In this document: piece after piece, positions 57,661 through 64,000 of the stretch
Layout of the letters: each line of letters starts with the position of its first letter
How positions within the stretch are numbered: the first letter of the stretch is position 1
Source: Carposina sasakii
Lineage: Eukaryota; Arthropoda; Insecta; Lepidoptera; Carposinidae
Assembly: GCA_014607495.2 (NCBI GenBank)
Contig: CP053148.1
Location: forward strand, 8,432,001-8,496,000
DNA: 64,000 bases
Direction: 5' to 3'
Program-made: the position numbers and the translations under genes
Notes under the pieces: generated by a model
The model's database searches: none
Seen by the model: only the letters and a program-made list of their open reading frames with translations
What the model was told of the DNA's origin: nothing

Positions 57661-59909
57661 ATGTTTTCTGCAAAAGTGTTGTTCACTTTCGCTATAGCAT
57701 GTTCAGTAATTTATTTCGTTGATTCTGTGAGTATACCTATATTTATTCTTATTCTTTATTTTACACAGTAAAGTTTTACAAATAAAGTTATTTTATTTAG
57801 TTAGATCTGTGACTTTACCTTGACACTAAACTATTTACACTGGACGGAAATACATTATCAGATATACCTACAAGATGTAACGAAAGGGGTACATACATAC
57901 ATGAGCCTATTGCAGTCCACTGCTGGACGTAGGCCTCCTCTTTGGCACACTAGGCTACTGCCATAGGGGGGTTTTTGTACTTTTTGCCCATAGTCACCAT
58001 ACTGGATAGGCGGATTGGTGAACAAAAGAGGTATGTTAAGCGAAACGCTATAAATATAGTACATATGTATAGACTACCATAGAGAAGCTATCCACAAAAT
58101 GTATCTTTCCTCAAAACACAATCATATAATATATTTAAGAATTGTATTGTATTGTAAAATAAAAATTCTCCATATTATGTGACAAAATACCTATACACAA
58201 TAGTACCTAGTTTGATCAAGCGGAGTTAACAACCGAACTTCTGAGAAAAATTATTTATGAAGAAACCGTATACTAGTATCATGTTAACATTTTCATTATG
58301 CTGAGTCATTTATGAGTTTAATTTGAGACAAGCTTATCTTCAGACAGTTAAGTGAATAAATACCTTTTAGCTACTCTTTGAAAACCATATAACTGGTAAA
58401 ATGTATAACCTTTTTAACTTATCCCATTTCCTTGTTTAGAAACCTTGTCGAGGAGCTGAAAACACACAACGCAAAACGGTAGACTTTTCACTATACATAT
58501 AGTTTTACTGAAATCTTCAGAGCTGGAAACATTAACATATACTTACATACACTACATATTCATTCATTAATTAGTTGACTTCACGACACCACTTTACAGA
58601 GTATTTTATATACTAGGGATCCGCCCCGGCTTTGCACGGCTTTCACTTGGACAAAGTCGTGGGCGCTGCTATAGAAATGTGTTTTAGACTCCGCAAAAAC
58701 TATCCTGGTACTTCAAGGATTATTCTAAAAGAAGAATTAGCCAAATCGGTTCAGCTGTTCCCGAGATTTGCGCTCAGCAACACAATTAGCGATTTATTTT
58801 TATATTACCTTACATACCTACCTGTAATAGATCTATAATATCAGTATAGACTAGTGGACGCCCGCGACTCCGTCCACGTGGACTACAGAAAAACAAAATG
58901 TGAAAATTATCCGAGATAAAAACATTTTCCCGGGATAAAAAGTAGCCTATATGTTAAGTGGGACCTTTCACAATATATTCCTGAAAACTGCATCGAAATC
59001 GGTTCAGCCGTTTCTGAGATTAGCGTGCACAAACGCACAGATAAACCGGCAAACAGACAAAAATTCCAAAAATCATTCTTTTGTGTACTATTGCGTCGAT
59101 AAAGGTCTTCTATAATATTATTTCTTATATATCTTCCATGCTCAGACAGCGATCCGTTACATTTATTAAATATGTATAGATATAGAAGATAATAAATATA
59201 ATTTATGAAAGGGGTGCTAATATATTTATACTAGTGGACGCCCGCGATTATTCCGATATGTAAGCTATATTATTGTAAAGTTTTATCAAAATCCATTCAG
59301 TAGTTTTTGCGTGAAAGAGCAACAAATATCATTACCTACCTATACATACGTCCTCACAAACTTTCGCGTTTATTATATTAGTAGAATGTAATCATTGCCG
59401 CGAAAACTGAACTCTGTGTCGATTTTAAGTGGATACTATAAAAAAATATAATACAGTTCAGGGGTAATATGTTACACTTTATGTTTACTTTAACCTACCT
59501 AATAGTCCACCATGGTGATTCTATCCACACAATTTGAGATTCCGAATCAAATTTTATGTACAGGTTTTCTATAGTGGGTTATTTTCATAGCATTTATTAA
59601 AACACCCCTACTATTACACCTCGTATACGACTTACAAACACTTATTTAATCTTTTACTTTAAACAGGCTCCAGAAATGGGGAAATTTAAAAACCTCATCG
59701 AGCGCCGCAAAGCATACGCAGCATTGGAGAAGGCTACAACTTTGTCTCCGAAGATCGAGTTGATTCTGTCAAAGATTCAGGACGATAAGTTATTACGGGA
59801 CAAGGACACGTACAGGGATATCATCAGGCAGCTGAAAGACGTTTTCCACGTCAAAAGCTCCACCGTATGCTCAAGGTGCCGCGCCAAGGCGCCTTTGAAA
59901 GCGTATTAA
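57661..59909 (+). CDS. Small secreted protein D of unknown family (3 exons, 115 aa)
   Basis: Exons: 57661-57726, 58440-58478, 59667-59909, all phase 0. Exon 1 encodes a signal peptide, MFSAKVLFTFAIACSVIYFV plus DS, matching that of gene C at most positions. Exon 2 is only 13 codons (KPCRGAENTQRKT); its donor acg|gtagac is weak. Exon 3 encodes a charged helical segment, GKFKNLIERRKAYAALEKA to RDIIRQLKDVFHV, and ends SSTVCSRCRAKAPLKAY with a CxxC pair. The mature protein has about 93 residues, is basic and has three Cys. I do not recognise a domain. The partner gene C 2.6 kb upstream has the same first-exon length and promoter, so the two arose by tandem duplication. A repeat copy lies in intron 2. 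Confidence 0.6.
57902..58025. repeat. Reverse RTE-tail repeat in intron 1 of gene D
   Basis: gagcctattgcagtccactg, 'ctggacgtaggcctcctctttggcacac', 'ccataggggggtttttg'. Same left end as the element at 23,254. Confidence 0.6.
58850..59189 (+). repeat. 'cgcgactccgtccgcgtgg' repeat, copy 3
   Basis: actagtggacgcccgcgact, 'cccgggataaaaagtagcctatatgttaag', 'ggttcagccgtttctgagattagcgtgcac', ending 'aatatgtatagatatagaag'. It lies in intron 2 of gene D. A short 3'-end relic of a related repeat follows at 59,231-59,390. Confidence 0.75.
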
Positions 59910-60767
59910 CTGCTACGGCAAAGGCGTTCTAATACTGTAACTATTCGATTTTTTAGCGAAATATATGTGGTATTCTCAAATGATATTGGATTATGCTTGC
60001 TTATATCCTACCTACATACATATAATCGCGCCTTTATCTAATACGGGGTAGGCAGAGCACCAAGGACCGATAGAACCACATGGTTGCCATTTCTGACCAA
60101 TTTAGAGGGTATAGTTGAGATGTACAAGTTCGGTTAGTAGGTGGTCAGCCCATCGCCTACAAAACACCAAGACCCTCTTGTCCCTCTACTGACTTGTGCC
60201 CGGGAAGAGAAGCAGCTGTAGAAGGTATTATACGTTTTTTTTCACTCCAAGAGCAGGATAGAAGATTATATCCTTTGTCCCGATTATATCCTACCTACTT
60301 ACTTTTATTGCATGTTTAATGGCAGATATGCTGATGCAGGGCTTTCCGTCTGCGCAAGTCGTAAGAGTCGATTAAAGAACTAAGGGACGTTTTCTCCAGG
60401 CAGGCGAAGAGTTAGCAATTTATCACTGATCATTTACATCTGTCCCCGTTATGCTAAACGTAGGTGAGATCTTATTTCTGGCTGCCGTTCTGGCTATCCC
60501 ATGAGGAATAGCTGAACTTACTCCATTCTTCTTTTTCCTAAAGACTTTTTGAATTAGTAGATACTCCTTCAGTATGGAATAAAAAGAATTTTCCGCAGCA
60601 GAATTTTGACATGCGTTGACATGCTTTAGGCTTTTGGCATAGAGACATCGCAAAGACTTTTGGCCATCCAGTCCCTTAGCCCTAATGTCAGATTAGGATA
60701 AAAATTGTCAAAATTTCTGTTTACTAACCTTATATACACTGATTTATTTACAAGAAAATCCATAAAA
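59910..60767. other. Spacer with decayed moth repeats
   Basis: 60,020-60,440 carries blocks such as gtacaagttcggttagtagg, 'tgacttgtgcccgggaagagaagcagctgta' and 'gatcatttacatctgtccccgttatgctaaacgtag', which belong to a dispersed family (compare 7,300-7,370 and 43,080-43,170). No supported exon. Confidence 0.4.
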
Positions 60768-60962
60768 ATGCTGGCTTCTAATGAAACACGGCCTTACTTC
60801 ATTCTGATAAGGAAGGAAGAAGAAAAGGGAGATAAGTTTGCACGAATCAACATGGAGGTGAAACACCGAGGTATCCCGAAACCGGCGAACCCCTTCGTCA
60901 AGAAGGCCATGCAGACGCAAACCTATCCCTCAAAACTTCAGGCGTCGACTGCTCCTCGTTAA
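60768..60962 (+). CDS. Short intronless frame E, unknown (64 aa)
   Basis: From the ATG at 60,768 the frame reads MLASNETRPYFILIRKEEEK, then GIPKPANPFVKKAM, and ends at TAA 60,960-60,962. It is basic and has no signal peptide. The ATG is preceded by aaaatccataaaa, an acceptable context. I do not recognise it. It lies 28 nt upstream of frame F in another phase, and the two may once have been one protein joined by a frameshift. Frame F can be read backwards without a stop through at least 60,890. Confidence 0.35.
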   Translation: MLASNETRPYFILIRKEEEKGDKFARINMEVKHRGIPKPANPFVKKAMQTQTYPSKLQASTAPR

Positions 60963-60990
60963 TCCAGCTCAAGTAGCCAGGATCCTCATC

Positions 60991-61533
60991 ATGTCTCGGT
61001 CACGTTCGCGTTCCAACAACGCGCTCACTCGCAACAATAGTTCTATGAGTAACATGGTGAACGCTGCATATTCCAGATATCTTGGTAGTTTTCTGACAAC
61101 GCCGGCGAAGCTTATTGTGTCTTCTGGGGCCCTGAATAGTAACTTCTACGTGCTCATGCTACAAATCGGCATGAGACTGTCCTATTACTTTGACATTGAT
61201 ATTGTAGGTTTGGATGCAGAAAACGCGATTATCAGACAGCAGCCAGTGGCTCAACCGATGCCGGTTCCAGCAATAGCTCCGCCACATTACCCTAGACCGC
61301 TATACCCCAACCAACAATCCCGTACACCACAAGGTCAGGTCCCATATGGACGGCCACCTTATCCAGCGCAAGCCCCCGCACCGTATAACCAAGTGCCATA
61401 CAGGCCAATAACACGAAGCCCTACACCAAACAGCTCTACACCACAAACCCCAAGACCACAGAAGCTCCAGCAACTCCACAGAACAGCGCAGCCCCACACC
61501 ACGTGGCTCCACACAACCATACTTCAGACCTAA
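60991..61533 (+). CDS. Intronless frame F with Pro/Gln/Tyr-rich tail, unknown (180 aa)
   Basis: It starts MSRSRSRSNNALTRNNSS. A folded-looking part follows (VNAAYSRYLGSFLTTPAKLI, NSNFYVLMLQIGMRLSYYFD), then a low-complexity tail rich in Pro, Gln and Tyr (APPHYPRPLYPNQQ, YGRPPYPAQAPAPYNQVPY). Near 61,440 another frame takes over more sensibly (RGSTQPYFRPNNYQPRK and a stop near 61,555), which suggests a late frameshift. No domain is recognised. It could be a testis-type intronless gene, a retrocopy or a relic of an integrated element. Coding quality of residues 20-75 is good by eye. Confidence 0.45.
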   Translation: MSRSRSRSNNALTRNNSSMSNMVNAAYSRYLGSFLTTPAKLIVSSGALNSNFYVLMLQIGMRLSYYFDIDIVGLDAENAIIRQQPVAQPMPVPAIAPPHYPRPLYPNQQSRTPQGQVPYGRPPYPAQAPAPYNQVPYRPITRSPTPNSSTPQTPRPQKLQQLHRTAQPHTTWLHTTILQT

Positions 61534-61642
61534 TAACTACCAGCCAAGAAAGTAAACTTCATATTGTGTTCATGTAACTAACCAATGCATTTATTTATTT
61601 ACTTTAAATATAAACAAGCTATGAGTATTTTGTGGTTTTAAT

Positions 61643-62181
61643 TAGAGGTGTAAAAGTAACGAATAAAAGCGTACCCGTATGTATTCGTTACTTTGACCAT
61701 GAGTACTCGTTACTCGTTACCGAACTCATTACTTCTGATACCGCATATGGTATAGTAGTATGGTAACGAGTCGAATCGACGTGAACTGTCGACGTAATAT
61801 ACCAAATTTGCAATGGATTTACTACATACATATTTAGAAAATTTTAACCACAAACTTAAATTATATTACAAAGAATAGTACAAAACAGTAAAAAAATTTG
61901 ACGATTTAAAAAAAAAAATAAGTACTTTAAACAAACCTAATCACCGTTCTTTGAAATAAGCGATTTAAATGAACCGCATCAAGCGCATTGGTAGAACATA
62001 CGATCAAAAACAAACGTATCAATACACCACTTGCGATCCGAAACAGTGTATTATACGAAAAATACCCATGATACGAAACATGCGAATAACGAGACGAATT
62101 CCTGGGTAACGTTTCGCTACTCGGTACTTGATGCAGTACCCGTTACTCAGTAACGAATACATATAGTTTGTTACAGCTTTA
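61643..62181. mobile_element. hAT-type element, 539 bp, perfect 8-bp target duplication
   Basis: Left end tagaggtgtaaaagtaacga and right end gtttgttacagcttta are inverted. gttttaat flanks both sides (61,635-61,642 and 62,182-62,189). The interior consists of repeated 'gtaacga' and 'gttact' words (gtactcgttactcgttaccg; 'ctactcggtacttgatgcagtacccgttactcagtaacga') that make each half foldable. No coding capacity. Confidence 0.82.
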
Positions 62182-62189
62182 GTTTTAAT

Positions 62190-62699
62190 CTAATTGCTCT
62201 TATGAAATAGATAGATTATACTCCTACTTAGCCTATTTAACTGTAATAACATTACAAAATCTTGTTTGATTTAAATGCTTTTTATTACTAGCGACAAACA
62301 AGTAAAACCACTAGGTATATTGTACCTACTTGCTAAGCATAAGTTCAAGGTAGAAACTATTCATATTTTCCTTTAACTTGTTCGATATTGAAATGAATTT
62401 TTATCTTTATTTGGGATTTATCTTTACATATCACATACTAAACACCTTTCCCTGATCGCCTTTATTGATCAACATTAATCAACAAAGTGCAATGGTGTAA
62501 GGAAATCAGTTATCGATGAGTAGCTCTATTTTACGATATATTATACGATCATCTAACATAATTATTCATCCACATTATCACTAGGTTCGTACAAAAAAAC
62601 GATGACTGAGCATGACGCTCTGAACTGAAGGCCATTTTTTGCTATGCTTTACAAGCAATAAGAACTACGTAGATGTCGTCGACCATTCATTGTGGAAAA
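62190..62699. other. AT-rich spacer, no feature seen
   Basis: No exon or repeat boundary recognised between the hAT-type element and the 3' end of the LINE. Confidence 0.3.
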
Positions 62700-63895
62700 G
62701 GTACATTTTTATTTATTTATTTTATTTCATATAATAATATATAACATAACAGAATGATCCAAATCGTTACATATTAAATCGTATTAAAATTATTATTAAA
62801 ATTATACATAAAAAATTTAGAATAAAAATTAAATAATAATTATTCTTACTATACCAACAGCTTTGGCCTGTAACATATTGTAAATATTGTTACTCTAGTG
62901 ATTTCACTCATTGCACATGAGAACAAATCCACCGTTTCGTGGACGACACTCAGCAGCCGCAAGGCTCTGACCAGAGGTGAGCGCTTTAACAAATTAGTTC
63001 TACCACACGCCGCCGCGAAGAGCCGATTAGTCCTAGTCCGCAAGAATGTATTTGGTACCCACAATCCACATTGCTCCAGAACCAATGGGTTTACAACTTT
63101 GCCGCGTATTACGCTTAGGACATAACTCGACAAAGATAAAAATCTCCTAACCTCTAACTGGTTATATCCTACCATACCTAAGACGAACAGCGTAGGATAC
63201 ATAAGTGGGTAAAAAGGATAAACCCCATACAGTTTCAAATACAGATACCTTGTGAACTTATTTTGTATCCGCTCCAACATGAGGACATATTTAGCTTCTG
63301 TTGGGGCCCATATAGCTGCGTTACTCTCCAATTGACTTCGTACTAATGCATTATATAAACTTTTTATGGCACCTATACTAGTGAAACCACCTGCAGTTCG
63401 TAGTACGAAGCCTAAGGTCTTGAAAGACTTCTTACACACGTTGGTAATATGTTCACGGTATGACAAATCAGCAGTAAGCCGCACTCCCAGGTCACGCACT
63501 GACGTCACCCGCTGCATCGGTTCGTCGTCAATTGTGTACCTATGCTGGACCGCTAGTTTTTTTCGCGTGAAGGATATAATATTACATTTCGACGTATTAA
63601 ATAATAATTTATTTTCCTTACTCCACTGTACAACTTGATCTATGTCGTATTGTAGATGGACTATATCCTCGGCATCTCTGATAACTCTATACAACTTAAG
63701 ATCATCAGCGAAAAGGAGACAGCCTGAGTGTTTAACGACATCAGGAAGGTCGTTGATCATAATTAAAAACTCGAGAGGTCCCAGGTTTGAACCCTGACTC
63801 ACTCCCGAGCGCGTAAAATACGATTCCGATAAGCATATACTCATACGCACTAACAAGTGGATAAACGTTATCATTACCGAAGATCTATCTCAATT
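62700..63895 (-). mobile_element. Jockey/CR1-type LINE, 5'-truncated
   Basis: The minus-strand frame 63,874-62,849 (341 codons) is the C-terminal half of a reverse transcriptase. Key blocks are SGVSQGSNLGPLEFLIMIND, then LLFADDLKLY with the FADD box, then SVRDLGVRLTADLSYREHI and SLYNALVRSQLE. It ends with the C-terminal part rich in Cys and Arg (FAAACGRTNLLKRSPLVRAL). The frame is open throughout, but the N-terminal endonuclease and palm start are absent, as usual for dead-on-arrival LINE copies. The AT-rich plus-strand segment from 62,700 (tttttatttatttattttat) is the likely 3' tail. Jockey and CR1 clades were not separated. Confidence 0.8.
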
Positions 63896-64000
63896 TTCCT
63901 TTTTATTGTGTTTTCTGGATAGGTAGACCTATGACCTAGCAGTAGATAAAATAATTGAGAATTTCCTTAATACTACCACAGACATGGATTGTGAATTATA

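Overview
The window reads as nuclear DNA of a lepidopteran insect, probably a moth. The base composition is AT-rich, genes are split by long introns, and the repeats are those typical of butterflies and moths. Examples are RTE-type LINE tails ending in 'ctgcaatagg...gatgatga', repeats headed 'cgcgactccgtccgcgtgg', many short inverted-repeat elements and a mag-like Ty3/gypsy element with very short LTRs. The species cannot be named from the sequence alone.

Layout. (1) 0.3-1.0 kb is a broken RTE LINE. (2) 3.75-13.26 kb, plus strand: a ten-exon gene for a 1204-residue coiled-coil protein resembling centrosomal CEP350. Its introns hold a mariner with a LINE piece inside it, a 443-bp foldback element and a smaller palindrome. 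(3) 13.3-16.9 kb: intergenic, with at least one clear hAT-type MITE. (4) 16.94-41.57 kb, minus strand: a twelve-exon gene for a 558-residue secreted SMOC-family protein (Magu/Pentagone-like). Its domain order is signal peptide, Kazal, thyroglobulin-1, EF-hand pair, thyroglobulin-1, EF-hand pair, basic tail. Its last intron contains an apparently intact Ty3/gypsy retrotransposon (17,296-21,947) with identical LTRs, lying antisense to the gene.

(5) 44.5-46.6 and 50.1-52.6 kb, plus strand: two tandem paralogues, each a 206-residue secreted protein with two Kunitz domains (Arg at the first P1, Phe at the second). Both use a GC donor for intron 1. The spacer is packed with two families of MITEs that end in 'tatacagg'. 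(6) 55.1-59.9 kb: two small secreted-protein genes sharing a 22-codon signal-peptide exon and a conserved promoter block. I do not recognise the family, and the upstream copy may be damaged. (7) 60.77-61.55 kb: two adjacent intronless reading frames of unknown identity, the second with a Pro/Gln/Tyr-rich tail. (8) 61.6-62.2 kb: a 539-bp hAT-type element with a perfect 8-bp target duplication. (9) 62.7-63.9 kb: a 5'-truncated Jockey/CR1-type LINE on the minus strand.

The host genes share no obvious pathway: one centrosomal protein, one extracellular BMP-gradient regulator and clusters of small secreted proteins. Gene structures were assembled by hand from splice-site consensus, phase continuity and domain logic. 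No transcript or homology search was available.
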